Notes: generated by a model not told the origin, from the letters alone. Counted from the first letter of the stretch, positions 1 through 9,863 are shown. The stretch is 41,003 bases of DNA from Phytobacter massiliensis JC163 (GCF_000321045.1 NZ_HE578946.1:210982-251984); one strand, 5' to 3'. Numbers and translations are program-made.

Positions 1-24
1 CAGGGAGAGGGCCGGGGTGAGGGT
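1..24. repeat. Fragment of a GC-rich intergenic repeat or terminator arm
   Basis: The first bases, ending right at the patA stop codon, are a purine-rich GAGAGGGCCGGGGTGAGGG stretch typical of one arm of enterobacterial intergenic REP or terminator hairpins. The other arm would lie outside the window, so this is only a suggestion. Confidence 0.3.
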
Positions 25-1440
<1,416 letters not shown>

Positions 1441-1449
1441 TTAAAGTAT

Positions 1450-1465
1450 TGCAGGGATTGCGCCA
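1450..1465 (-). promoter_or_regulatory. Sigma-54 type promoter of patA
   Basis: Read on the minus strand, the bases TGGCGCAATCCCTGCA match the RpoN -24/-12 consensus TGGCAC-N5-TTGCA, with the GG and GC doublets at exactly the right spacing. The predicted start of transcription is near 1439, about 35 bases before the TTG codon. E. coli patA is known to use RpoN. No NtrC site was resolved upstream. Confidence 0.75.
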
Positions 1466-1758
1466 CTTCGAAGCTGCCACGCAAAATCGGGATAAACGAG
1501 AGGAGAAGAGTGGGTTCGGCGAGATTAGATCCCGATAACCGGCGTTTTGCCGGTCTGGGCTGGTTTAAAAATAAACAACATATGCACGTTTATTGCGCGT
1601 TTTGCCCTGTTTTAGTGCATGCCTCGCCTTGTTTTAGCACCGCTTCAAATAAGCATTAATGAATAATAACATTATGAAACTATATAAATCATAGGGTTAG
1701 AAATCATACAAACGGTGCGGTTTTTTGGCGAATTGCGATCTAAATCAAATTTAACAGT

Positions 1759-1785
1759 TAAAGATAATTTCATTATCGCCGAAAT
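1759..1785 (+). promoter_or_regulatory. Sigma-28 (FliA) promoter of aer
   Basis: TAAA at 1759-1762 is followed after exactly 15 bases by GCCGAAAT at 1778-1785. The flagellar sigma-28 consensus is TAAA-N15-GCCGATAA. The promoter lies about 50 bases before the aer ATG, placing aer in the late flagellar/chemotaxis regulon as in E. coli. Confidence 0.85.
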
Positions 1786-1835
1786 AACATTCGCCAGAAC
1801 TTTTAACACTTAAATAACTCGCACAGGACGCAGCC

Positions 1836-3356
1836 ATGTCTTCTCCTCCCTTCGTCACGCAACGGGAATATTCCCTTGATGATGACACCACTCTGATGTC
1901 GACCACCGATCTGCAAAGTTATATCACCCACGCTAACGACACCTTCTCGCAGGTAAGCGGATTTTCACTGGAAGAGCTGACAGGAAAACCGCATAACCTG
2001 GTGCGCCACCCGGATATGCCCAAAGCGGCCTTTGCCGATATGTGGTACACCCTTAAACAGGGCGAGCCCTGGAGCGGCATCGTTAAAAACCGACGCAAAA
2101 ATGGCGACCACTACTGGGTGCGCGCCAACGCCGCGCCGATGGTGCGCAACGGGAAAGTGACGGGCTATATGTCTATTCGCACCCGCGCCACGGAGGAGGA
2201 GATTGCCGCCGTCACGCCGCTTTATAAAGCATTGCAGGAGGGCCGGTGCAGCAAACGGATCCATAAGGGGCTGGTGGTCAGTAAAGGATGGTGGGGAAAA
2301 GTGCCGTCGATGCCTCTGCGCTGGCGGTCACGCAGCGTGATGGCGCTGCTGTGGGCGATGCTGATGGCGGGGCTGTGGCTGTGCGGCAGCGGCGCGGCGG
2401 CGCTGGCATTAAGCACGCTGGTCATGCTGCTGGGCTGCGCCTGCTATGAATGGCAAATTATCCGCCCGGTAGAGCAGGTGGCAAAACAGGCGCTGAGCGT
2501 CGCCACCGGCGAGCGCAACAGCGTGACCCACCTCAATCGTAGCGATGAGCTGGGCCTGACGTTACGCGCTATTGGCCAGCTTGGGCTGATGTGCCGCTGG
2601 CTGATTCATGACGTGGCAAGCCAGGTTCACAGCGTACAGAGCGGAAGCGAAACGCTGGCGAAAGGCAATGAAGATCTGAATGAGCGCACCCGCCAGACGG
2701 TGGTGAATGTGCAACAGACGGTGGCGACGATGAGCCAGATGGCGGCGTCGGTGCAGACCAATTCACAGACCGCGACGGCGGCGGACAAGCTTTCCAGCTC
2801 GGCAAGCAGCGCTGCCAGCCACGGCGGCAGGGCGATGGAGACCGTGGTGAAAACCATGGATGAGATTGCCGACAGCACCCAGCGTATCGGCTCGATCACC
2901 AAACTGATTAACGATATTGCTTTCCAGACGAACATTCTGGCGCTGAACGCCGCGGTTGAAGCCGCGCGGGCGGGCGAGCAAGGCAAAGGCTTTGCGGTCG
3001 TGGCGGGGGAGGTTCGCCATCTGGCAAGCCGCAGCGCCAGCGCCGCTAACGACATCCGCAAACTGATTGACGCCAGCGCCAGCAAGGTGCAGTCCGGTTA
3101 TGACCAGGTGCATGCCGCCGGAAGAACAATGGATGATATCGTCAGCCAGGTACAGAACGTAACGGCGCTGATTGGGCAGATTAGCCAGTCGACGTCAGAA
3201 CAGGCGCAGGGGCTGACGGAACTGACCAACGCTGTGGCCGAACTGGATACCATCACCCAGAAAAACGCGGGCCTGGTGGAGCAGAGCGCTTCGGTCTCCG
3301 CCATGGTGCGCCACCGCGCCAGCCGCCTGCAGGACGCGGTATCGGTACTGCATTAA
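1836..3356 (+). CDS. aer: Aerotaxis and redox receptor Aer
   Basis: The product has 506 residues, the same as E. coli Aer, a membrane-anchored chemoreceptor that senses redox state through FAD instead of a periplasmic ligand. An N-terminal PAS domain (about 10-120) keeps the FAD-contact residues N34, R57, H58 and D60, the last three in the LVRHPDMP segment. A hydrophobic membrane anchor lies at about 168-205, a HAMP-like region at about 207-260, and the cytoplasmic signalling domain ends near 500. The signalling tip contains the canonical [34 protein letters not shown] segment. There is no C-terminal NWETF-type CheR tether, as expected for Aer. The sigma-28 promoter upstream supports co-regulation with motility. 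It is divergent from patA and is followed by a hairpin. Confidence 0.97.
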   Translation: MSSPPFVTQREYSLDDDTTLMSTTDLQSYITHANDTFSQVSGFSLEELTGKPHNLVRHPDMPKAAFADMWYTLKQGEPWSGIVKNRRKNGDHYWVRANAAPMVRNGKVTGYMSIRTRATEEEIAAVTPLYKALQEGRCSKRIHKGLVVSKGWWGKVPSMPLRWRSRSVMALLWAMLMAGLWLCGSGAAALALSTLVMLLGCACYEWQIIRPVEQVAKQALSVATGERNSVTHLNRSDELGLTLRAIGQLGLMCRWLIHDVASQVHSVQSGSETLAKGNEDLNERTRQTVVNVQQTVATMSQMAASVQTNSQTATAADKLSSSASSAASHGGRAMETVVKTMDEIADSTQRIGSITKLINDIAFQTNILALNAAVEAARAGEQGKGFAVVAGEVRHLASRSASAANDIRKLIDASASKVQSGYDQVHAAGRTMDDIVSQVQNVTALIGQISQSTSEQAQGLTELTNAVAELDTITQKNAGLVEQSASVSAMVRHRASRLQDAVSVLH

Positions 3357-3382
3357 TCACCTTCTGTCCGCGCTATGCGCCG

Positions 3383-3404
3383 CCTCTCCCCGCTCGGGGA
3401 GAGG
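3383..3404 (+). terminator. Hairpin after aer
   Basis: A perfect 9-bp stem (CCTCTCCCC pairing with GGGGAGAGG, four-base loop GCTC) sits 27 bases after the aer stop. It lacks a strong T run, so it may be a 3'-end stabilising hairpin or an imperfect terminator. Confidence 0.5.
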
Positions 3405-3659
3405 TATTTACCGCTTATTCTCCCGTCTCTGTAAATATTATATTTATATGGTGTTAATAATATATTAATAATCGCCCATTATTTACTCGAACAGAATCAA
3501 AATATCGGCATTATTAATTACTGATTAACTCTATTTAAGCGTGATTAATATATTTTTCGTCTTGCTATGTGCCGTGCAATATAACGATCGATAGATCTCT
3601 ATTAATAGTTGATATCTATCATTATAGTCAATAATCAAATAAAAAAGCGATCAAACTCA
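3405..3659. other. AT-rich gene-free interval between aer and the next chemoreceptor
   Basis: No coding potential is seen here. The stretch is strongly AT-rich, with several TATTAAT-like tracts, and ends at the sigma-28 promoter of the next gene. It might be a nucleoid-protein (H-NS-like) binding segment, but that is inference only. Confidence 0.4.
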
Positions 3660-3686
3660 TAAAGTTAGCGTTGCGTTTACCGATAA
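3660..3686 (+). promoter_or_regulatory. Sigma-28 (FliA) promoter of the chemoreceptor gene
   Basis: TAAAGTTA at 3660 and ACCGATAA at 3679-3686 are separated by the ideal spacing (TAAA-N15-CCGATAA), an almost perfect flagellar sigma-28 promoter. Transcription should start near 3694. This leaves a leader of about 100 bases and rules out the in-frame upstream TTG at 3671 as the start codon. Confidence 0.9.
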
Positions 3687-3722
3687 TAAAAAGTGGAAAT
3701 ATTAATCAGTATGCTTCCGGGA

Positions 3723-3761
3723 CAGCCGACTGCCTTGCTCCGGGCGGGCTGACTTTTTTTT
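3723..3761 (+). terminator. Terminator-like hairpin in the chemoreceptor leader
   Basis: CAGCC (3723-3727) pairs with GGCTG (3747-3751), with a further inner GCC/GGC helix. It is followed by AC and a run of eight T (3754-3761). The structure lies between the sigma-28 promoter and the ribosome binding site, so it would sit in the 5' leader as an attenuator-like element. Confidence 0.45.
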
Positions 3762-3793
3762 ACCTTTATTATTATCAGGCTCAAGGGGAATAT

Positions 3794-5356
3794 ATGTTTT
3801 TACGTAACGTAAAAATTGGCACGAAATTATTTTTTGCGTTTGGTTTTTTTATTGTGCTGATGGTTGCCAGTTCCTGCCTCTCGCTCTATAGCCTGAATCG
3901 CACCAATAACGGAATGCAGGGCGTCGTTAACACACACTATCCGACCACGGTAAAGGCTAACCAGCTGATTGATGACTTCCAGACGTTCGTCAACACCCAG
4001 CAGCTGATGCTGCTGGATACGGAAGGGAAATGGCAGGGCGAGGCGCAGGCGCAGCTCAATGCGCTCAGCGGCCAGATTACGGCTTTGCTCAATGACCTCA
4101 ATAACAACCTGAAGGATAAAGAGTCGCAGCAGATCCTGGCCGACATCCGCGTCGTTCGCCAGCAGTTCCTCGATTCCCGTTTTCGCCTGCTGGAGGCGAT
4201 GCAGAATAACGACCGCGCCGGGGCGATGAATGAAATGGTGAATACCACCGTGCCGCTGCAAAAAGCCTACAAGGAAAAAGTGCTGGCGCTGATTGCGATA
4301 CGCGACGCGCAGATGCGCCACGCCGGGGCGCAGGTTCAGCATGATTTCCGCACGGACCGTCTGCTATTGCTGGCGCTGGCGCTGGCAAGCGTTGGTTTTG
4401 CCGCGCTGATGGGCTGGGCAATCGTGCGGGCGATTACCCGTCCGCTGCACGAGGCGGTGGTCTTTGCCGGGGCGATTGCCAACGGCGACCTGACGCGCAC
4501 TATTCACTCCAGCAGCCAGGATGAAACCGGGCTGCTGCTGCGCTCGCTGATGGAGATGAAAGAGCGGCTGGTTGAGATTGTGCATGAGGTGCAGACGGGG
4601 TCGGAAAGTATCTCCAGCGCGGCGGCGCAAATTGTGGCTGGCAACCAGGATCTGGCGGCGCGCACCGAAGAACAGGCCAGCTCCGTAGAGCAGACCGCCT
4701 CCTCGATGGAGCAGATCACCGCCACCGTGAAAAATACCGCCGACCACACGACCGAGGCGACCGGCCTCTCTGCCGATGCCGCAAGCGTGGTAAAAAACAA
4801 CGGCGAGATGATGAAGCAGGTAACCCAGAAAATGCGGGCGATTAACGACACCTCTAACCGGATGTCGGACATTATCAATCTCATCGACGCCATTGCTTTC
4901 CAGACCAATATCCTGGCGCTGAACGCCGCCGTGGAAGCGGTGCGGGCGGGGGAGCATGGCCGCGGTTTCGCCGTGGTGGCTGGGGAAGTGCGGCAGCTTG
5001 CGCAGAAGAGCGCCTCGTCGGCCAATGAGATTCGCCAGCTGATTGAAAACTCCACCAGCCAGGCCCGGGAAGGCATGGCGCTGGTCGAAAAAGCCAGCGG
5101 CTTAATTAACGGCATGGTGACCAATGTGGAAGAGATGGATCTCATCCTGCGCGAGATAGGCCAGGCAAGCCGCGAGCAGACCGATGGCATTTCGCAGATC
5201 AACAGCGCGATTGGCCTTATTGACTCCACCACGCAGCAGAACTCCAGCCTGGTGGAGGAGTCCGTTGCGGCGGCGGCGGCGCTCAATGAGCAGGCGCTGC
5301 ATCTGCGGCAGCTGGTGCAGGTTTTCCGCCTGCGTAACGAAGCGGTCGCGGCTTAA
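3794..5356 (+). CDS. Methyl-accepting chemotaxis protein (Tar/Tsr type)
   Basis: This is a transmembrane chemoreceptor of 520 residues counted from the ATG at 3794, which follows an AGGGGA ribosome binding site. TM1 lies at about 11-31, a periplasmic four-helix-bundle ligand domain follows to about 188, and TM2 is at about 189-211. After these come a HAMP domain (RAITRPL onward) and the long coiled-coil signalling domain with glutamine/glutamate methylation-type segments ([17 protein letters not shown]). The tip reads [16 protein letters not shown] where most receptors have EAARAGEQG, two small changes in a very conserved place. There is no C-terminal NWETF tether, so methylation would depend on other receptors. 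The ligand cannot be predicted. The stop codon overlaps that of convergent yqjI by two bases. Confidence 0.93.
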   Translation: MFLRNVKIGTKLFFAFGFFIVLMVASSCLSLYSLNRTNNGMQGVVNTHYPTTVKANQLIDDFQTFVNTQQLMLLDTEGKWQGEAQAQLNALSGQITALLNDLNNNLKDKESQQILADIRVVRQQFLDSRFRLLEAMQNNDRAGAMNEMVNTTVPLQKAYKEKVLALIAIRDAQMRHAGAQVQHDFRTDRLLLLALALASVGFAALMGWAIVRAITRPLHEAVVFAGAIANGDLTRTIHSSSQDETGLLLRSLMEMKERLVEIVHEVQTGSESISSAAAQIVAGNQDLAARTEEQASSVEQTASSMEQITATVKNTADHTTEATGLSADAASVVKNNGEMMKQVTQKMRAINDTSNRMSDIINLIDAIAFQTNILALNAAVEAVRAGEHGRGFAVVAGEVRQLAQKSASSANEIRQLIENSTSQAREGMALVEKASGLINGMVTNVEEMDLILREIGQASREQTDGISQINSAIGLIDSTTQQNSSLVEESVAAAAALNEQALHLRQLVQVFRLRNEAVAA

Positions 5357-5868
5357 TCGAGCTGGGAGATCTCCAGCGCCGCGCGGTCGATTATCCCGAT
5401 AATCTGTTTAAGCTGCGCGGCGCTCATCTCCGTCTGGTTCACTTTCAGATCTAAAACGGCTTTAAAGTTCTCCAGCGCCCGCTTCATCTGCGGATCTTTA
5501 CGCAGTTTAAAGCCCACGCTTCGCGCCTTAATGCGCGCTTCAATATGGGCGAGATGCTCCCGGTTTTCCGCAAGCCAGCTTTCGCCGTGCGGCGTAATGG
5601 CTATTTTTCTGCGCCCGCCTTCATCGTCGCTGACGGTAATAAACTGCTGATCCTGTAAAAAATCGAGGGTGGGGTAGATAACGCCAGGGCTGGGGCTGTA
5701 GTTGCCCTGGGTAAGGGTTTCAATCGCTTTAATCAGCTCGTAGCCGTGGCTGGCGTTGCGGGTAAGGATATCAAGGATGACCAGGCGCAGTTCGCCGTGG
5801 CCGAAAAAACGCTGGCGGCGACCGCCGCCGTGGGGGTGTTCGCCATGAGGGTGATGGGAATGTTGCAT
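5353..5868 (-). CDS. yqjI: PadR-family metal-responsive repressor YqjI
   Basis: The product has 171 residues. The N-terminus is histidine-rich ([16 protein letters not shown]), a likely metal-binding extension, and is followed by a PadR winged-helix domain (about 25-110: [25 protein letters not shown] and [18 protein letters not shown]) and a C-terminal helical dimerisation part. E. coli YqjI is a nickel- and iron-linked repressor of its own gene and of the divergent yqjH. The start has a good AGGAG site seven bases upstream. Mirrored GATATATCTA elements lie in the yqjI/yqjH intergenic region. The identity is secure from the context and the His-rich N-terminus. Confidence 0.95.
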   Translation of the reverse strand: MQHSHHPHGEHPHGGGRRQRFFGHGELRLVILDILTRNASHGYELIKAIETLTQGNYSPSPGVIYPTLDFLQDQQFITVSDDEGGRRKIAITPHGESWLAENREHLAHIEARIKARSVGFKLRKDPQMKRALENFKAVLDLKVNQTEMSAAQLKQIIGIIDRAALEISQLD

Positions 5869-5886
5869 TATATCTCTCCTTATTTT

Positions 5887-5896
5887 GATATATCTA
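5887..5896. promoter_or_regulatory. Putative YqjI operator, yqjI side
   Basis: GATATATCTA is followed by the related ATATCTA at 5901-5907. The exact reverse complement occurs at 6067-6076 next to yqjH. PadR-type YqjI is known to bind AT-rich palindromic sites in this intergenic region in E. coli. Confidence 0.6.
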
Positions 5897-6041
5897 ATTT
5901 ATATCTAAAAACAAAGTGGCAACAAGGCTGGATTTTTATAATTCAATAATATATTGATATTTAAGCTCTTTTATTTTTAAGTTGGCAATGTGTGCGCTTA
6001 TTCATCGCCGTATCTAAAAAAGGGTTGCGTTGCAGATAAAC

Positions 6042-6060
6042 AGCAATCATTATCATTTGG
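6042..6060 (+). promoter_or_regulatory. Fur-box-like site upstream of yqjH
   Basis: The stretch AGCAATCATTATCATTTGG resembles the Fur consensus GATAATGATAATCATTATC; its complement contains AATGATAATGATT. It lies 36-54 bases before the yqjH start codon. Iron control of yqjH by Fur is established in E. coli. Confidence 0.6.
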
Positions 6061-6066
6061 AAAATT

Positions 6067-6076
6067 TAGATATATC
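6067..6076. promoter_or_regulatory. Putative YqjI operator, yqjH side
   Basis: TAGATATATC is the exact reverse complement of the element at 5887-5896 and lies 20 bases before the yqjH ATG. This is consistent with repression of both divergent genes by YqjI. Confidence 0.6.
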
Positions 6077-6095
6077 GTATTCACGAAGGCCGATT

Positions 6096-6866
6096 ATGAC
6101 AGATAAAGAACAACGTTATCCGCAGCGCGTCCGTAATACGCTGCGGTTCCGCCAGCTTGACGTGCTGCGCGTTGAGCGTATTAGCGCGGGCTTTCAGCGT
6201 ATTGTGCTGGGCGGCGAGGCGCTGGAAGGGTTTACGTCACAGGGATTTGACGATCACAGCAAACTCTTTTTCCCGCAGCCGGGGAGCGTTTTTGTCCCGC
6301 CGCAGGTGACCGATGAAGGCATCCTCTGGGGTGAGGGGCCGCGACCGGCATCCCGCGATTACACGCCGCTTTATGATGCGAGCCGTCATGAACTGGCGAT
6401 CGATTTTTTCATCCACGAAGGTGGGGTGGCGAGCGACTGGGCCATGCATGCCCGCGCAGGCGATACGCTGACCATCGGCGGGCCGCGTGGTTCGCTGGTG
6501 GTGCCGGAAGATTACGCCTGGCAGCTGTATGTGTGCGATGAGTCGGGTATGCCCGCGCTGCGTCGTCGGCTGGAAGGGTTAAACCGGCTGGCGTCGCGCC
6601 CGCAGGTGCGCGCCGTCGTGACCGTTGGCGACGAGGCGTACAAGGATTATCTTGCGCATCTGAGTCATTACAACATTGAGTGGGTGGTTGGCCATAACCC
6701 GCAGGCGGTGGTAGAGGCGCTGGCGTCGACGCAGGTGCCAGCGGATGACTATTTCATCTGGCTGACAGGCGAGGGCGCGGTGGTTAAAACGCTGCTGGGA
6801 ATGTTTGAGCGGGACGATATCGACCCGCAACGGGTGCGCGGCCAGGCCTACTGGCACAACAAGTAA
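6096..6866 (+). CDS. yqjH: Siderophore-interacting NADPH-dependent ferric reductase YqjH
   Basis: The product has 256 residues from the ATG at 6096, which has GAAGG just upstream; a longer in-frame version from 6030 would run through the Fur-like box and the operator. It is a SIP family flavoprotein. The N-terminal FAD-binding half contains RDYTPLYD (the RxYTxR/P-like flavin motif), and the C-terminal NADPH-binding half ends with the family-typical GQAYWHNK. The E. coli orthologue (NfeF) reduces ferric siderophores such as ferric enterobactin in the cytoplasm to release iron. It is divergent from its repressor gene yqjI and is followed by a REP array. Confidence 0.95.
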   Translation: MTDKEQRYPQRVRNTLRFRQLDVLRVERISAGFQRIVLGGEALEGFTSQGFDDHSKLFFPQPGSVFVPPQVTDEGILWGEGPRPASRDYTPLYDASRHELAIDFFIHEGGVASDWAMHARAGDTLTIGGPRGSLVVPEDYAWQLYVCDESGMPALRRRLEGLNRLASRPQVRAVVTVGDEAYKDYLAHLSHYNIEWVVGHNPQAVVEALASTQVPADDYFIWLTGEGAVVKTLLGMFERDDIDPQRVRGQAYWHNK

Positions 6867-6867
6867 G

Positions 6868-7185
6868 CCGGGAAGACATCCCCGGTGCGCTACGCTTACC
6901 GGGGCTACGGGACGCGGTAGCCCGGACAAGGCGAAGCCGCATCCGGGAAGACATCCCCGGTGCGCTACGCTTACCGGGGCTACGGGATGCGGGTAGCCCG
7001 GATAAGGCGAAGCCACATCCGGGAAGACATCCCCGGTGCGCTACGCTTACCGGGGCTACGGGACGCGGTAGCCCGGATAAGGCGAAGCCGCATCCGGGAA
7101 GACATCCCCGGTGCGTTACGCTTACCGGGGCTACGGGGTACGAGTAGCCCGGATAAGGCGAAGCCGCATCCGGGTAAAACATCCG
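6868..7185. repeat. Tandem REP/BIME array of four units
   Basis: Four near-identical units of 75-76 bases begin at 6868, 6943, 7019 and 7094, with a partial fifth at 7170. Each unit has two inverted palindromic halves: one around CCCCGGTGCGCTACGC...CCGGGG and one around GTAGCCCGGATAAGGCG...CCGGG. This is the pattern of enterobacterial bacterial interspersed mosaic elements. The array fills the gap between the converging ends of yqjH and the gene at 7188, the usual place for REP elements (3' ends, gyrase/IHF contact, mRNA protection). The open frames across it are by-products of the repeat. Confidence 0.9.
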
Positions 7186-7187
7186 CG

Positions 7188-8357
7188 CTATGCGACCTCA
7201 TCATATTCGGCTTCGCTGACCTGCTGCTCCAGCGTCTGGCGGATCTCGGCAAGGGCTTTCTCCTGCTGGCGGAAATAGCCTTCCTGATCGGTTAATGAGG
7301 ACACCAGCTGCCACGACTCCTCTTTCTCCAGCGCGTTCAGCTCGTCAATCAAACTGGCGATGTGCTGCTTCACTTCCTCGATGCGCTGGCGCAACCGCGC
7401 CAGATCGTTAAGGAGATCGCTTGCCATCAGCGGCTCCAGGCCCTTTTGCAGGCGGGTGAGAATAGCGCGAATTGCCCCTAAATCGCCGCGCTGCCTTGCC
7501 TGGTTAAGCTGCACCATTATGGCGTGCGCCTCCTCTTTAAAGGCCCCGTCCACCAGGTCCGGGTGGCACAATTTGCTGGCCTGACGCCACAGCCGTTTTA
7601 ACTCGACACGCTCGTCCTGCGACATCTTCTGCTCAAAGCCCGCGCGTTTTTCCGCATCGTGCTGCTGCTCCTGATACTCTTCATACTCCTGGCGCGCTTC
7701 GTCCCGCGCCTGACGCGCCGGCTCGTCTTCGCGCGTTAACCCCTGTTCCAGTTCCTGCGCCTCTGCCAGCAGCGAGGCGATAAGCGCATTCTGCTGCTGC
7801 AGATGCTTACGCGCTTCCGCCGCCTGAGGGGAGTGCGGCGGCATGCTTTGCCAGCGCTCCGTAAGCTTGCCCAGCACCGTTACCGCCTGCGCCAGATACT
7901 GCTGGCAGCGCAGATAATCGGCCTCACGCCTGCGCGCTTCCGCCTCCTGGCGACGCACGGCAGCCTCCGCAAGGAGCTTACGCAGACGCAATATCTGCGA
8001 CATCAGCGGCCCCAGACGGGTGAGATAGAGATCGTTAAAGTCATCCAGCAGCTGAATACGCGCGTTACGCTTATCGATCAGTTCGCGCAGCTGCTCTTCC
8101 AGCGCTTTGAGTTCCAGTTTGCTGGCGGCGACCTGCGGATCCTGCCAGTGCACGACGGAACGCTGGTTTTGCAGCCAGTGAGTGATGGCGCGTAGCGCAT
8201 CAGAATAGTTTTTCTCTTCCAGCGCCCATACGATGAACGCCAGTTCACTGTCTGTAATCTCATTTTTTAACATCGGAAGCTGGCTGTGAATGATGCCATC
8301 ATCTTCCAGTTCTATGGCGTACTTAATGATCTCAAGCCGTTTAACAGGTTTGTTCAT
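7188..8357 (-). CDS. Coiled-coil protein with a J-domain-like HPD motif
   Basis: The product has 389 residues and is almost entirely helical. The N-terminal 70 residues look like a small globular domain, and long heptad-rich, Arg/Glu/Gln-rich coiled coils occupy about 75-240. A segment LKRLWRQASKLCHPDLVDG then carries HPD at 265-267 and is followed by an amphipathic helix (EEAHAIMVQLNQARQRGDL). This resembles helices II-III of a J domain (DnaJ co-chaperone), with HPD being the DnaK-activating signature. A C-terminal coiled coil covers about 305-385. No glycine/phenylalanine linker, zinc finger or membrane segment is present. I infer a DnaK-linked co-chaperone or adaptor, but its substrate is unknown. 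It is not part of the E. coli backbone at this locus. It is monocistronic, reading towards the REP array. Confidence 0.7.
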   Translation of the reverse strand: MNKPVKRLEIIKYAIELEDDGIIHSQLPMLKNEITDSELAFIVWALEEKNYSDALRAITHWLQNQRSVVHWQDPQVAASKLELKALEEQLRELIDKRNARIQLLDDFNDLYLTRLGPLMSQILRLRKLLAEAAVRRQEAEARRREADYLRCQQYLAQAVTVLGKLTERWQSMPPHSPQAAEARKHLQQQNALIASLLAEAQELEQGLTREDEPARQARDEARQEYEEYQEQQHDAEKRAGFEQKMSQDERVELKRLWRQASKLCHPDLVDGAFKEEAHAIMVQLNQARQRGDLGAIRAILTRLQKGLEPLMASDLLNDLARLRQRIEEVKQHIASLIDELNALEKEESWQLVSSLTDQEGYFRQQEKALAEIRQTLEQQVSEAEYDEVA

Positions 8358-8765
8358 GGCGTTTCGCTAAGGCGCTATCAAGGCACAGGTTAAAAGTAGA
8401 GGGTTCTGAATGAATACGAAACAGGCGCGCTTCATCCACGCAGATTAGCACCTGAGCCGCTACGCTAACAGGGCCAAAACCATAATACAGACGATAAATT
8501 ACAGTTGCTTAGTATTCGTTCGCTGAATGTTTACTGCCCTGCCGGGGCGGTCAGCCTCCGTGACCGAGGAAAAAGAAGATAAAAAGCAAACGGTTTTGCT
8601 GACGCCGCGTTTCTTTAAAACGATTTTATGAATGCCATCACATTATTATTATCGGCAGCAATAAGAATATATTTTATATTGGCAGCGGCTGCTTAAAATA
8701 AAATCATTAGAGAGTGTTATTAAGAGAAAATAGTCTGGCGGCAGAGTTTTCGTCTTGTTTTGCGC
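8358..8765. other. Gene-free interval upstream of two divergent accessory genes
   Basis: No convincing open frame is present. GC-rich material near 8520-8575 gives way to AT-rich sequence from about 8625. A short AGCAAA/TTTTGCT inverted repeat lies near 8585-8600 but has no clear terminator tail. Promoters of the gene at 7188-8357 must lie here, but I cannot pick one out. Confidence 0.4.
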
Positions 8766-8793
8766 TTGCGATAGGCTATAGTCAGTCAATAAT
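8766..8793 (+). promoter_or_regulatory. Possible sigma-70 promoter of the acyltransferase gene
   Basis: TTGCGA (8766-8771) and AATAAT (8788-8793) are 16 bases apart and lie just upstream of the ATG at 8822. The match is moderate. It favours the ATG over the GTG at 8714 as the start. Confidence 0.35.
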
Positions 8794-8821
8794 TAAAATT
8801 CCTCTCACTAAACCGGGTGTC

Positions 8822-9847
8822 ATGGGCGCTAACAGAACCTTATATATTGACGTCGCTAAAATAGTGGCGATATTTTTAGTGCTGGTAAACCATACCAACA
8901 GTGAAATATTCCTTTCTTATTCACCGTCAGTGACCTGGTTTTCTTCGCTAACCTATTTTTATATCAGCCGCATTGCCGTGCCGGTGTTTTTGATGGCGAC
9001 CGGCGCGCTACTGCTGGGAAGGGTGGAGGGCTATCGTCGACACCTGCAGCGGATGTGGCGGATGTTCGCTGTATTACTGGTTTTCTCGCTGTTCTACTAC
9101 AACATGAACCCCGGCTTTCCCGGCAGCCTGAGCGAGGCGGGCACCGTTATAAAGTCGTTGATTGAAAAGCCCGCTTCCAACGCATTGTGGTACGTCTATC
9201 TTTATCTCTGTTTGTTAATGGTCATGCCCTTTCTGCAACGGCTGGTGCAGGCGCTGGAAAAACGCGATATAGAAATAGTCATTATTATCTCCCTGGCGGT
9301 AATGGGGTTAAGTATGGCGTTGGGGCATATTTTCAGCGTGAACATATACGGCCAGACCGATTTTACCCTGTTTTGTTACCCCATCGGCTACCTGTTTGCC
9401 GGTTATTATATTAACCGCTTTATTGTTCCCGACAGAAAGCTGCTGGTGGCCGCCATTATTGTCTTTATTGCCTGTATTATCTTTTCCGATCTGATCAGCT
9501 ATCAGCAGTTTTCACAGGGTTTTGCGCAATATCTTTTCTGGAGTAATTTAGGGCTGCTTAATATTTCACTGCCCAGCATCGCGGCTTTCTACATCTTCAG
9601 GCATATCGCCAGCCTGCCCGCTATCCAGAAACGGAGCCGGTTGATAGGCGAGGTCTCCCTCTGCGTGTTTGGCATCTACCTGACGTCCGATTTTGTGCTG
9701 GTTCGTACCCATCCCTGGTATCAGGATCTGGCTCACTTTCTGCACATCTTTTTTGCCTGTATCTGCTGGCAGGCGATCATTTTTACGCTCTGCCTGGTGC
9801 CGGTTTTTCTGGCAAGAAGGGTGAAATGGGTGGCGCGTTATCTGTAG
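8822..9847 (+). CDS. Integral membrane acyltransferase (family 3, WecH-like)
   Basis: The product has 341 residues from the ATG at 8822, with about ten hydrophobic helices across its length. The N-terminus (RTLYIDVAKIVAIFLVLVNHTNS) matches the acyltransferase family 3 pattern, with the conserved histidine in VNHT. RIAVPVFLMATGALL is the second hallmark segment. These proteins move acetyl or other acyl groups across the inner membrane onto surface carbohydrates or lipids. At this size, without an SGNH domain, it is closest in design to WecH (enterobacterial common antigen O-acetylation), but the acceptor cannot be told. The frame is open upstream to a GTG at 8714, but family members begin near the ATG. 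It is a lone gene between the J-like gene and the TRAP operon. Confidence 0.8.
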   Translation: MGANRTLYIDVAKIVAIFLVLVNHTNSEIFLSYSPSVTWFSSLTYFYISRIAVPVFLMATGALLLGRVEGYRRHLQRMWRMFAVLLVFSLFYYNMNPGFPGSLSEAGTVIKSLIEKPASNALWYVYLYLCLLMVMPFLQRLVQALEKRDIEIVIIISLAVMGLSMALGHIFSVNIYGQTDFTLFCYPIGYLFAGYYINRFIVPDRKLLVAAIIVFIACIIFSDLISYQQFSQGFAQYLFWSNLGLLNISLPSIAAFYIFRHIASLPAIQKRSRLIGEVSLCVFGIYLTSDFVLVRTHPWYQDLAHFLHIFFACICWQAIIFTLCLVPVFLARRVKWVARYL

Positions 9848-9863
9848 GGACAAAATCGAAGCA

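Noticed and set aside
3671-3793. Earlier TTG start for the chemoreceptor
   Set aside because: The codon lies inside the sigma-28 promoter, and the ATG at 3794 has a good ribosome binding site followed by a normal receptor N-terminus.
6868-7185. CRISPR array
   Set aside because: The units are directly adjacent, with no unique spacers and no cas genes; each unit is itself palindromic as in BIMEs.
6784-7295. Several open frames with repeated RSAPGMSSR-like peptides
   Set aside because: They are translations of the REP/BIME array, appear in several frames and have no start signals.
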